Positions 7,799-16,093 of a stretch of DNA of 64,000 nt are shown one piece after another; position 1 is the first letter of the stretch; each line of letters begins with the position of its first letter. The notes below the pieces were generated by a model, which was not told the origin of the DNA, did no database searches, and worked only from the letters and a program-made list of their open reading frames with translations. The DNA is from Myxococcales bacterium (GTDB taxonomy: Bacteria; Myxococcota; Myxococcia; Myxococcales; Myxococcaceae): positions 1 to 64,000 of the forward strand of contig JACPVI010000037.1 in NCBI GenBank assembly GCA_016191815.1, read 5' to 3'. The translations under genes were made by a program, and so were the position numbers.

Positions 7799-9399
7799 TT
7801 GTCTCCTCGCTGCTCGCAGTGCTCATCTCCCAGGCGCCGGCCGAGGAGACAATCGTCCTGGTGAACGACGAGCCGATCACCGCGAGCCAGCTCCGTTCGC
7901 GCGCCGCGGCTACCCGCGCCAAGGGAGGCGGGGCTCAGGCCTCGCCGCTGGTCGAAGACCTGATCAACGAAGCGCTGCTGGCGCAGGAGGGCTACCGGCT
8001 CGGGCTCGCCAGGGACCCGGAAGTGGTCTCCCAGGTGCAGGCGGAGACGCGCCGGCTCGCCGCCAAGCTGCTCGTGGAGCGGGAGATCTCCCAGGCGGTG
8101 GAGCTCGACGACAAGCTCCTGCTGGAGATGTACCACTCCACCGGCGACAGCGCGCGGTTGGAGGGCGTGGTGGTGGCCACGGAGGAGCAGGCCCGCGCGG
8201 TGTTCGACCGGCTGAAGAAGGGCGCCAAGATGGCGGACGAGGCGCGGCATTCGCTCGACCCCAACTCGGCGGCGCGAGGAGGGGATCTCGGCGTTCTCAC
8301 CCGCGGAGGCATGGCGGCTGCGCTGGCGGATGCAGTGTTCGCCGCCAAGGCGGGCGAGCTGGTAGGGCCGGTGAAGCAGGAGCTGGGCTGGGTGGTGGCG
8401 CGGGTGGTGACTCTCAGCCCGGCGGATCCGGCCGGATTCGAGAAGCGGAAGGCCGACATCCGGCGGTTCGCCGAAAGCCAGGCGCGCTCCCAGGCTCGCT
8501 ACCACTACACCCAGCAGCTCAGGAAGGCGGCCGGCGTCAAGCTCGACGAGGAGTTTCTCCGTTCGACCGGCATCCGGCTGGACGCCACGCCCAAGGAGCT
8601 GGATCACGTGGTGGTGACCGCGGGCGGCCGGAAGATCCGCTACGCCGAGGTGCTCGAGAAGACGCGCGAGCTGACTGGAGGCCGGCAGGGTGGCCACATG
8701 ACGGGACCCTCGGTGAAGATGGACCTTGCCTGGGGGCTGGTGGAGAAGGCGCTGCTCGAGGAGGCGGCGCTGAAGCGCGGGCTCGGCGCGGATCCCTCGG
8801 TGCGCGAGGCCGCTCGGGTGCTGGAGCGCGATCGGGTGATCGCCCTCTACGCGGACCGGTTGAGGAAGGGGGTGCCGGTGCCGGGGAGCGAGGAGGTGGA
8901 GGCGTGGTATCGCTCCCACCCGGGAGAGTTCAAGATCCCCGCGGTGAGGAGCTGTTCACACATCGTGGTCGCCAATCGCGGCATCGCCGACCGCGTCAAG
9001 CAGAAGCTCGCGGCGGGAGAGCCGTTCGAGGAATTGGCCCGCGCATACAGCGTGGACCCGGACACCGCCGCCAAGGGAGGCGGGATGGGGCCGATCACCG
9101 ACGACCACCTCGCGGCGATCGCAAAGGCGGAGTCGGCGCTGGCGGCCGCGATCCGTGATGCCAAGCCGGGAAAGGTGAGCGAGCCGGCGAGGTCGCAGAT
9201 GGGCTGGCACCTCGTGCGCTGCGGCGAGGTGACACCGGCCGGCCGCGAGCCGATCGAGAAGGTGCGGGCGGCGATCCAAACGCGCATCGCCCAGGAGAAG
9301 GGAGACACCGCGGTTCGCCAGCGGTTCGAGGAGCTGCGCGGCCGCGCTCGGATTTCCAAGAACGCCGCGGCGCTGGAGCGCGCCACGCGGACGAACTGA
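7795..9399 (+). CDS. Exported parvulin-type peptidyl-prolyl isomerase (SurA/PpiC-like, two PPIase domains)
   Basis: A 534-residue protein with a GTG start overlapping the cytochrome stop by 4 bases. A short hydrophobic N-terminus is followed by a SurA_N-like helical region (VNDEPITASQL, about residues 24-95). There are two rotamase domains, around 115-205 (RGGDLGVLTRGGM ... AGELVGPVKQELGWVV) and around 383-483 (SCSHIVVANRG ... AKGGGMGPI ... QMGWHLVRCGEV). Its likely job is folding of exported proline-containing proteins. Its position directly behind a 19-heme cytochrome suggests it is a dedicated chaperone for that cytochrome or the following propeller. Prolyl isomerases are also found beside the omcS/omcE-type cytochrome genes of Geobacter, which supports a role in cytochrome assembly. 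Confidence 0.9.
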   Translation: MIVSSLLAVLISQAPAEETIVLVNDEPITASQLRSRAAATRAKGGGAQASPLVEDLINEALLAQEGYRLGLARDPEVVSQVQAETRRLAAKLLVEREISQAVELDDKLLLEMYHSTGDSARLEGVVVATEEQARAVFDRLKKGAKMADEARHSLDPNSAARGGDLGVLTRGGMAAALADAVFAAKAGELVGPVKQELGWVVARVVTLSPADPAGFEKRKADIRRFAESQARSQARYHYTQQLRKAAGVKLDEEFLRSTGIRLDATPKELDHVVVTAGGRKIRYAEVLEKTRELTGGRQGGHMTGPSVKMDLAWGLVEKALLEEAALKRGLGADPSVREAARVLERDRVIALYADRLRKGVPVPGSEEVEAWYRSHPGEFKIPAVRSCSHIVVANRGIADRVKQKLAAGEPFEELARAYSVDPDTAAKGGGMGPITDDHLAAIAKAESALAAAIRDAKPGKVSEPARSQMGWHLVRCGEVTPAGREPIEKVRAAIQTRIAQEKGDTAVRQRFEELRGRARISKNAAALERATRTN

Positions 9400-9410
9400 C
9401 GGAGGAAGCC

Positions 9411-10493
9411 ATGCGAGCACGTCTTGCGATCGCCGTACTCATCGCCTCGGGGTGCGCCACCACTCCTCCACCGAAGAAGGAGGTGGTCTGGCCCGATCCG
9501 CCGGACACCGCGCGGATTCGCTTCGTGATGGCGTTCCGGCAAACAAGTGACCTCGACAACTCCGGCTGGTCGCGGTTCAAGCGCGCGGTGTTTGGCGGGG
9601 AAGGAGAGCCCGGCATCGGAATGCCGATGGGCATCGCGGTGTCCGACGACGGGCAGCGGGTCTACGTCGCCGACTTCGGTCAGGCCATCGTCCACCTCGC
9701 TGACTTCGAGAAGAAGAAGGTGAGCGTGTTCTCCCCCGATGAGTCGGTAGGGAAGCCGTTCAACGTCGCGCTGGATGACAAGGAGAACGTCTACGTCTCG
9801 GACCAGGGCGGCCGGCTGATCCGGGTGTTCGCCAAGGACGGGACGTTCCTCAAGACGCTGGCCTCCGGCCAGCTCGAGCGGCCCACCGGGCTCGCCATCG
9901 ATCGCAAGCGAGGGTTGATCTACGTCTCCGACACCGCGCGGAAGGACTCGGTCAATCACCGGGTGCGGGTGTTCGACATGGAAGGCAAGTGGAAGCGGGA
10001 CCTCGGCTACCAGGAGGGCCGCGCGAGCAAGGGCTCCGGCGACGGTCAGTTCCACTTCCCGACCTACTTGACCCTCGATGACGACGGAAACGTCTACGTG
10101 GCGGACACGATGAACTTCCGCATCCAGGTATTCGACCCGGAAGGAAAATTCCTCCGAAAGTTCGGTGAGCACGGGGACGGGCCCGCGACCTTCGCCCGCC
10201 TCAAGGGGATGGCCTTCGACGGCCACGGCAACCTCTACGTGGTAGACGGAGGGCACTCGAACGTGCAGCTCTTCAACCGCGACTTCCAGCCGCTCATGTT
10301 CTTCGGCGGCTACGCCCAAAGGCTCGAGTACTTCGACGTGCCCTGTGCGATCGCGATCGACCGGAAGAACAACCGGATCTACGTGGGGAACGAGTTCATC
10401 TCGCGGATCAACGTCTACGAGCTGATCAACACCAAGCCCGAGGACTCGACCAATCCCTCGGGGCCGGAAGAGCCGAAGTCGGCTGCGAGGTAG
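9411..10493 (+). CDS. NHL-repeat six-bladed beta-propeller lipoprotein
   Basis: A 360-residue protein with a good ribosome site (GGAGGAAG) 3 bases before the ATG. The N-terminus is a lipoprotein signal ending LIASGC, so it should be lipid-anchored. The rest consists of NHL/TolB-like blades with repeated motifs such as GIAVSDDGQRVYVADF, NVYVSDQGGRLIRVF, LIYVSDT, NVYVADTMNFRIQVFDPEGKFLRKFG and NLYVVDGGHSNVQLF. Beta-propeller proteins of this kind cluster with multiheme filament cytochromes in Geobacter and are thought to help their assembly or glycosylation. It closes the three-gene block A and converges with the TPR gene 6 bases downstream. It is a close relative in architecture of the lipoprotein at 17838-18875; both share the start pattern Cys-Ala, a Pro-rich stretch, then IRF. 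Confidence 0.9.
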   Translation: MRARLAIAVLIASGCATTPPPKKEVVWPDPPDTARIRFVMAFRQTSDLDNSGWSRFKRAVFGGEGEPGIGMPMGIAVSDDGQRVYVADFGQAIVHLADFEKKKVSVFSPDESVGKPFNVALDDKENVYVSDQGGRLIRVFAKDGTFLKTLASGQLERPTGLAIDRKRGLIYVSDTARKDSVNHRVRVFDMEGKWKRDLGYQEGRASKGSGDGQFHFPTYLTLDDDGNVYVADTMNFRIQVFDPEGKFLRKFGEHGDGPATFARLKGMAFDGHGNLYVVDGGHSNVQLFNRDFQPLMFFGGYAQRLEYFDVPCAIAIDRKNNRIYVGNEFISRINVYELINTKPEDSTNPSGPEEPKSAAR

Positions 10494-10499
10494 CGGCCA

Positions 10500-12362
10500 C
10501 TACTCGCCATCGCAGACACCGCTGCGCAGGTGAGCCTCGACCTCGGCGCGGGCAGGGGGATCGGATTCGATGACCAAGTACCTTCTCCATTTCGCGCAGG
10601 CTTCTCCGGTCCGGCCGAGCCGGTCCAGAACCAGGGCCAGATTGAAAGTTCGCGAGGGCACGTCGGGGCCCAGTTCCACCGATCGCCGGAAGGCTCCCAG
10701 CGCCACCTCCAACTCGCCCTGCGCGAGCAGCGCCTCGCCGAGGGTGTTCAGCGCCCCGCCGTGATCTGGCTTGGCCTCCAGTGCTTGCCGCGCAGTCATG
10801 GATGCCTCGACGAGCTTCCCCTCGTCATAGAGCGCGATCGCGAGGTTGTTGAGCAGGTCGGCGTCGTTCGGGCTCTCGCGCAGGCCCGCGCGGAAGTCGG
10901 CGACGGCCTCCGCATGGCGCCCGAGCGCGAGCAGCGCGGCGCCTCGGTTGCGCATCAGGTCGGCGAATCGGACGCTCCGGTCCGGCATCCGGCGGAGCGC
11001 CTCACCGTAGAGATCGATCGCCTCCGGCCAGGCCTTTCTCCGCGAGAGCGCGTAGCCCAGGTTCATGTAGCCGCGAGGCTTGCGGGGCGACTTGGCGATC
11101 ACGTCGGACCAGAGCGCCTCGCTCGTCCGCCACACCTGGTTCCGGGCGAAGGTGAGGGAACCCATCGCGATGCAGCCGAGCGCCACCGCGGCGGCGCCGA
11201 GCGCTCGAGCACGGGTGGGAGCAAGGCGCTCGAGCGCCGCCTTCCCCGCGAGCGCCACCGCGAAGAAGATGCCCCAGGACGCGAGGTACACCCGGTGCTC
11301 CTCGATCACGTCGGCGAGCGGCATCACCGTCGAAGTGGGAGCGAGCACCAGAAAAAACCAGACGAGGCCGAAGCCGGCCAGCCGTTGCCGAGGGCTTTCC
11401 CTCCGCCGGATGAGGAAGTACCCCCCGAGCGCAAGCACCGCGAGCACCAGCGCGCCCGGAAGTGCAGTCGCTGGATCCAACAGCCCCTTGCTGATCGGGA
11501 AGTCGTAGTCGAGGTTCTGCCCCGTGGGCCAGACCAGGAGCCGCAAGTACCGGAGCACTACCGGGCCTTGGGTCAAGAGATAGCGCCAAGGATCCAGGCC
11601 CTCGATCTTCAAGCCAGCATCCGTGCTGCCGCTCTTGAGGCCCACTGCCACTCGGGTCGCATGCGCCAGCGCTGTCAGCAGCAGGGGGATCGACCCCGCC
11701 AGCCGCGCTCGCGGGGAGAGCGACGGCTGAGTCCCACGCAGCGCCAGGGCGAGGAGTAAGAAGGCCAACGGAGCGGTCGCCGCGTGCGCCTTGCTCCCCA
11801 GGGCAAGGACCAGCGAAAGGACCGCGCCCAGGTAGAGGAGCGCCCCGCGTCGGGCTCCCAGGCGCTCGAACGCGAGCAGGAGCAGAAGCATGGCGAGGTA
11901 GAACAAGGACGCCAGCGTCTCCGCCCGCTGGCAGATGTAGCTCACGGCCTGGGTCTGCAGAGGGTGCAGCGCGAACATCGCGGTCACCGCCACCGCCAGG
12001 CCGTTCCCGCCCGCCCCCGCCCGGGCCGCCACCGCTCGGGCCGCCACCGCTCGGGTGAAGAAGAACACCAAGACGGCCATCGCCAGGTGGATCAGCAGGT
12101 TCGTCCGATGAAAGGCGGGCGCATTGAGGCCGGCCCGGCGGTAGTCGATCGCGTAGGAGAGATCGACCACCGGTCTTGCTCCGCCCGGGAATCCCGGAAC
12201 GAAGCCGGTCGTGAGGAACCGGCCCAAGTCCTTCACTGCCGGGACCTCGGTGATCGACGTCTCGTCGTCGAAGTTGAACTCGCCCTCCAATGCGGGCGAG
12301 TACGAGGCAACTGCGCCGGCGAGGATCACCGCGAACCCGGCCGCGGGCCAGAGCGCCTTCAT
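10500..12362 (-). CDS. Polytopic TPR protein of the TMTC/O-mannosyltransferase-like type
   Basis: About 620 residues from the ATG at 12362 (an upstream extension to 12464 has no signal-like character, so this start is preferred). The N-terminal two thirds are multi-helical membrane sequence with the loop GEFNFDDETSITE directly after the first helix, the acidic loop motif seen in GT-C glycosyltransferases and TMTC proteins. The C-terminal third has four to five tetratricopeptide repeats (for example GYMNLGYALSRRKAWPEAIDLYGEAL, quoted as the first unit). The family transfers sugars, or is predicted to, on the extracytoplasmic side. It sits between two exported cytochrome blocks, so the cytochromes or propellers could be its glycoprotein substrates (inference). 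It is transcribed divergently from the tetraheme cytochrome. Confidence 0.8.
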   Translation of the reverse strand: MKALWPAAGFAVILAGAVASYSPALEGEFNFDDETSITEVPAVKDLGRFLTTGFVPGFPGGARPVVDLSYAIDYRRAGLNAPAFHRTNLLIHLAMAVLVFFFTRAVAARAVAARAGAGGNGLAVAVTAMFALHPLQTQAVSYICQRAETLASLFYLAMLLLLLAFERLGARRGALLYLGAVLSLVLALGSKAHAATAPLAFLLLALALRGTQPSLSPRARLAGSIPLLLTALAHATRVAVGLKSGSTDAGLKIEGLDPWRYLLTQGPVVLRYLRLLVWPTGQNLDYDFPISKGLLDPATALPGALVLAVLALGGYFLIRRRESPRQRLAGFGLVWFFLVLAPTSTVMPLADVIEEHRVYLASWGIFFAVALAGKAALERLAPTRARALGAAAVALGCIAMGSLTFARNQVWRTSEALWSDVIAKSPRKPRGYMNLGYALSRRKAWPEAIDLYGEALRRMPDRSVRFADLMRNRGAALLALGRHAEAVADFRAGLRESPNDADLLNNLAIALYDEGKLVEASMTARQALEAKPDHGGALNTLGEALLAQGELEVALGAFRRSVELGPDVPSRTFNLALVLDRLGRTGEACAKWRRYLVIESDPPARAEVEAHLRSGVCDGE

Positions 12363-12521
12363 CTCGCCGCGAGGGTAGCGGTTCTGCTGATCCGCGCCAA
12401 CCGCAGGGCCGGCGCGAGGGTAGTGGTCTACCCAGCCTGCGCCAAAGCACCCAACTGTGCGCACTCAGCCCCAATCCGCACCCGGTTTTCACTCCTAACC
12501 ACCTGAATTCACGACTGTATC

Positions 12522-12538
12522 CTGGCACGGGACTTGCC
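12522..12538 (+). promoter_or_regulatory. Sigma-54 promoter for the tetraheme cytochrome
   Basis: CTGGCACGGGACTTGCC: TGGCAC at 12523-12528, five bases, TTGC at 12534-12537. This is an essentially perfect -24/-12 element. The predicted start near 12549 leaves a leader of about 98 bases before the ATG at 12647. Together with the NtrC-type regulator 9 kb away it suggests sigma-54 control of cytochrome expression. Confidence 0.82.
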
Positions 12539-12646
12539 CAACGGCCCCGTCCGAGGGTGGCTTCCGCGGACGCGGGCGACTGCTCTCACGCGGCCGGCGT
12601 GGTGCTTGCCGCGGTCAGCATTCGGGCCAAGCCCGGAGGAGACGCA

Positions 12647-13432
12647 ATGAAACGCCTCGCAAGATGCGCACTGGTCGCCGCGGCGCTGATTCCCGCGGCG
12701 GTCTGGGCGCAGGGCATTCGAAACTCGAGACACGACCTGAGCGAGAGCTCGTCGAACACTACCGAAGCAACTACGGTCAACCAGATCTGCGTGTTCTGCC
12801 ATACGCCGCACAGAGCTGCCTCTACGCAGCTACTGTGGAACCGCAACAGTTCAACTGCGACCGTCCAGTGGGGCAACGATTTGGACACCGGCTCAGTCAC
12901 CGCCACCCGGGAAGGCACCTCCCTCCCGGTCAGCCTGCGTTCTGGCTCGAGGCGGTGCCTGAGCTGCCATGACGGCTCGATTGCGATCGGCGACGTGCTG
13001 AACTACAACGCCGCCCCGAGCGGGGATCCCGGCATCGGCATGGACGGCGATGTGACCGCCGGCAAGCTGACCAACGCCACATACCTGATCGGGCAGAGCG
13101 GCAACATGCAGGGCAACCACCCGATCTCGATCCCGTACGCCGGCCAGACCTACAACGGCATCGCCAGCTCCGCGGCTATTGGTGCTGCGGGTAGCGGCGA
13201 CTACTACGCCGTTGACACCAGCTCCTGCACCAGCCCGACCAGGATCTGCACCACCCCCACCGGCGACGGTGCGAACGGCCCCGAGATCAACCTGCAGAGG
13301 CAGGCGGCCAACTCCTACGGAGTGGAGTGCTCCACCTGCCACGAGCCGCACAACAAGAGCGGCTTTGCGTACTTCACGCGCGTCGACGTGAACAACGCTT
13401 CCGGCCTCTGCCGTTCCTGCCACGCCAAGTAG
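12647..13432 (+). CDS. Exported tetraheme c-type cytochrome (paired CXXCH)
   Basis: 261 residues from the ATG at 12647, chosen because it has a strong ribosome site (GGAGGAGA, 12636-12643) and gives a clean signal peptide (LVAAALIPAAVWAQG). Upstream in-frame sequence is non-coding. Four heme motifs: CVFCH, CLSCH, CSTCH and the C-terminal CRSCH. The spacing of the first two (VCFCH-type followed by CLSCHDGSI) is the same as in the 11/12-heme protein at 18872, indicating that the two share an N-terminal module. A perfect sigma-54 promoter precedes it and a strong intrinsic terminator follows 13 bases after the stop, so it is mostly a monocistronic unit. A periplasmic electron carrier role is likely. 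Confidence 0.92.
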   Translation: MKRLARCALVAAALIPAAVWAQGIRNSRHDLSESSSNTTEATTVNQICVFCHTPHRAASTQLLWNRNSSTATVQWGNDLDTGSVTATREGTSLPVSLRSGSRRCLSCHDGSIAIGDVLNYNAAPSGDPGIGMDGDVTAGKLTNATYLIGQSGNMQGNHPISIPYAGQTYNGIASSAAIGAAGSGDYYAVDTSSCTSPTRICTTPTGDGANGPEINLQRQAANSYGVECSTCHEPHNKSGFAYFTRVDVNNASGLCRSCHAK

Positions 13433-13444
13433 CCCTTCTTGGGA

Positions 13445-13479
13445 GCGCGGTGCCCGCAGCCGGCGCCGCGCTTTTTTTT
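13445..13479 (+). terminator. Rho-independent terminator after the tetraheme cytochrome
   Basis: A 10-bp stem GCGCGGTGCC / GGCGCCGCGC (one G-T wobble) with a 7-base loop, immediately followed by eight T residues (13472-13479). It ends the tetraheme transcript and separates it from the HTH gene at 13524. Confidence 0.9.
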
Positions 13480-13523
13480 GCCGCTCAACCGCCAGAGTCC
13501 GGCGGACAAAGGCGGAGGTTGAT

Positions 13524-13967
13524 ATGAACCGCAGGTCTGGATGCAACGAAATCGTGGGTCCGGGCGGAGCGCTCGCCTTCCGCCGGGAGGACAGCGCCGC
13601 GCGAGATCTCGCCCTCCTCATCGAGGGGGAGACCAGCGGGCGCGACCTGGAGGAGGTCCTCCTCGAGTTTGGCTGCTCGCGCAGCACCTACTACGAGAAG
13701 CTCCGCCGTTTCCGCGCCGGGGGCATAGAGGCCCTGCTGCCCCGCCCGCCCGGGCCGCGCGGACCGTGGCGACGAACCTTCGACGTGGTGCGGGCCATCG
13801 TGACGGCGAGATTGCGCAACCCCTCCCGGAGCGCCGCCTCGATCGCCGAACAGCTAGCCCGAGACGATCTGAGGATCAGCCCCCGTAGCGTCGAGCGCAC
13901 CCTCGCCCAGTTCGGCCTCACCCGGTCCAGGAGCCGGCTGGGGTCAGGAGGTGAAGACGGCGAGTGA
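13524..13967 (+). CDS. Small helix-turn-helix protein (transposase-type DNA-binding fold)
   Basis: 147 residues; ATG preceded by GGAGG. The segment LEEVLLEFGCSRSTYYEKLRRFRAGGIEALLPRPPGP has the first HTH of IS630/IS481-like transposases and Helix-turn-helix_29 proteins. A second winged-helix-like segment follows (RSAASIAEQLARDDLRISPRSVERTLAQFGL). There is no DDE catalytic domain, so it is either a domesticated transposase N-terminus acting as a regulator or a remnant. Its stop overlaps the GTG start of the envelope protein by 4 bases. That tight coupling to a cytochrome/barrel operon favours a real regulatory gene (inference). Confidence 0.7.
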   Translation: MNRRSGCNEIVGPGGALAFRREDSAARDLALLIEGETSGRDLEEVLLEFGCSRSTYYEKLRRFRAGGIEALLPRPPGPRGPWRRTFDVVRAIVTARLRNPSRSAASIAEQLARDDLRISPRSVERTLAQFGLTRSRSRLGSGGEDGE

Positions 13968-16093
13968 GGCTTCCGGCGGCCACGGCCATCGCGGTGCTGG
14001 CGCTCGCTCCCGCGGCGCGAGGGCAGATCTTCCCTTCGCGTGGCGGGACCGCGGGCACGCTCGACGTCCCGAGTGCGGACGCCGTTCCTCCCGGGATAGG
14101 AGTGATGGGCGTCGAGTTCCGGGCCGGAACTTCCCAGGGCGAACCATGGACCGCTGGGCCCTGGGGCCTGGCCTTCGGGCTGGGAATGGGGCGGGGGTTG
14201 GACGTCGGCCTCTCCTTGCGCGAAGGCGGAAAGCCGGGAGACCCCTACCCTCCGCCTCTCCTTGTGGGCGCCGAGCTGAAGCTCAAGGTCCTCGACGCCG
14301 AGGCGCTTCGGCCCGCGGTCGCGGTGCAAGCCACGCTCGATCGGCTCAATTGGCAGCTCACTCCGGGATTGCGAGTGATCGCCTCCAACGATCTCATCGG
14401 GCGGCTCCAGGCGTCGGCGTTCGTCGGAGCCGAAGCCTACGGCCAGCCGTTCCAGTTCGGTCCTACTGGCGGCGCAGCGGTGGCCTACCTCTACCGAGGC
14501 GAGATCGACCTCATCCTCGAGGCGCTCTATGCCCCCAGAGGAATGACCCTCGGCGGAGGCGTGCGCTGGACCCGCCCGAACCAGCCCGGTTTCCTCCTCG
14601 GCGCGAGCTGGCTGCCATCCCAGAACGAGGTGATGCTGAACCTCGGCTTCGCCATCGGCGCGCCGGGCCGCGACCGGAGACCGTACGAACCGCCCAAGAA
14701 GGAGAAGCCGCCGGAGCTCAAGCCGAGGGCGTCGCGCCGGGTGCCGGTCTTCACCGACGAGCGGCCGCGCTTCAGGCAGAAGATCAAGCCGCTGCGCGTG
14801 GGAGCGGAGGAGGGCGGCCGTCACGTGCAATACGGGACGCTCGCCCCCGAAGGCGAGGAGCCCCAGGAGGTCGCGGCGGCGCCTGCTCCCGCGCCCGAGC
14901 CGAAACCCGCTCCGCCGGAGCCGAAGCCCGAGCCCAAACCCTCTCCGCCCGAATCGAAGCCCGAGCCCGCTCCGCCGGAGCCGAAGCTCGAGCCCAGACC
15001 CGTTCCGACCGAACCGAAGCCCGCTCCTGCGCCGCCCGAGGAGGCCAAGGAGGGGCCCGAGTCGGTGGTCATCGAGTTGGCCCACCCCAAGGCGAAGCTC
15101 GCCCGGAAGGACCGCAGCGCCCTGAGCGCATTCGCAAAGTGGGCGGCGAAGGAGGGCGTGGGAGTCGAGATCACCTCTCACGGGCCCACGTTGGGAGACG
15201 CGTCCATCCGGGCCGAGGAGATCGAGGCCTCCTTGCGCAAGAGCGGTCTTCCCAAGGCGGAGATCCGGATCGAAGTCCGCCGGCGGCCGGAGACGCGGAA
15301 GATGGAGATCGTGGTCAGCGGTCTCAAGCCGGGCGAGCCGAAGCCCGAGCCGGCCCCAGTTCCCGAGCCCAAACCGGAACCAAAGCCCGCCCCCGAGACA
15401 GTCCCAGCCCCAATCCCCGAACCGAAACCGGAACCCAAGCCCGCTCCCGAGCCGACCCTCGCACCCGAGCCGGCTCCACCTGACGCTGGTGCCGTGGTCC
15501 CAGAGGCGCCCGACGCGGGTCCCCGCATGGCGGAGGCCGTCGACTCAGGCGCTTCGGTGGCGGACCTCGCCGACGCGGGCCAGGAGATGGCCGCGCCAGC
15601 CGCCGCGGTCGATGCGGGAGCCCCGAGTGCGGACGCCGGCAAATCCGCGCAGCCAGTGGCAGGCGGAGGAGAGATCCCCGAGGCGGGAGCTCCGCAGACC
15701 GACGCAGGGTCGCCGGACGCCGGCGCAGCCCGCGATGCAGGTGCCGTGGCTGACGCAGGCGCTCCGCCCGAGCCGGTGGAGAAGCTGCGGCCCGGAGCGG
15801 CCGGCCAGGCGCAGCTGCGGAGGGCGATCCTCTCCCGGCAGGCGGAGATCCGCCGCTGCGTGGAGAGCCAGCTCAAGCGCACCCCTATGCTCCAGGCCCG
15901 GGGCGTGCTCGAGCTGAGCGTCGGCGCGAACGGCCGCATCCTCCGGGCGGCGATCCAGTCCGGCACGCTCAAGGGCTCCTACCTCGAAGAGTGCCTCCGC
16001 CAGGCGAGCGCCGGGTGGCGCTTCCCGGCCAGCGGCGCCGACTACGATCTCGAAGTGCCGCTGAACGTGGTGGGGAAGGGTGGCGCGCAGTGA
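13964..16093 (+). CDS. Envelope-spanning protein: barrel-like N-terminus, Pro-rich spacer, OmpA-like and AgmX/TonB-like C-terminal domains
   Basis: 709 residues, GTG start within a GTGA overlap. The signal peptide ends near ARGQ. Residues about 25-235 alternate in a beta-strand pattern with repeated glycine/aromatic positions, as in small outer-membrane barrels. Then come Pro-Glu-Pro-Lys repeats, a domain around 360-450 with an OmpA/MotB-like helix-strand pattern (EEIEASLRKSGLPKAEIRIEV), a second Pro/Ala/DAG-rich spacer, and a C-terminal AgmX/PglI-type domain (residues about 615-709; EIRRCVESQLKR, LELSVGANGRI, AGWRFP). The AgmX C-terminal domain resembles TonB C-termini and is typical of myxobacteria. 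The architecture suggests a protein bridging the outer membrane and periplasm. It overlaps the following barrel gene by 4 bases. Its precise function is unknown. Confidence 0.65.
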   Translation: MRLPAATAIAVLALAPAARGQIFPSRGGTAGTLDVPSADAVPPGIGVMGVEFRAGTSQGEPWTAGPWGLAFGLGMGRGLDVGLSLREGGKPGDPYPPPLLVGAELKLKVLDAEALRPAVAVQATLDRLNWQLTPGLRVIASNDLIGRLQASAFVGAEAYGQPFQFGPTGGAAVAYLYRGEIDLILEALYAPRGMTLGGGVRWTRPNQPGFLLGASWLPSQNEVMLNLGFAIGAPGRDRRPYEPPKKEKPPELKPRASRRVPVFTDERPRFRQKIKPLRVGAEEGGRHVQYGTLAPEGEEPQEVAAAPAPAPEPKPAPPEPKPEPKPSPPESKPEPAPPEPKLEPRPVPTEPKPAPAPPEEAKEGPESVVIELAHPKAKLARKDRSALSAFAKWAAKEGVGVEITSHGPTLGDASIRAEEIEASLRKSGLPKAEIRIEVRRRPETRKMEIVVSGLKPGEPKPEPAPVPEPKPEPKPAPETVPAPIPEPKPEPKPAPEPTLAPEPAPPDAGAVVPEAPDAGPRMAEAVDSGASVADLADAGQEMAAPAAAVDAGAPSADAGKSAQPVAGGGEIPEAGAPQTDAGSPDAGAARDAGAVADAGAPPEPVEKLRPGAAGQAQLRRAILSRQAEIRRCVESQLKRTPMLQARGVLELSVGANGRILRAAIQSGTLKGSYLEECLRQASAGWRFPASGADYDLEVPLNVVGKGGAQ

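Noticed and set aside
14880-15480. DNA tandem repeats in the envelope protein gene
   Set aside because: They are explained by Pro-Glu-Pro-Lys coding repeats in one frame, not a separate element.
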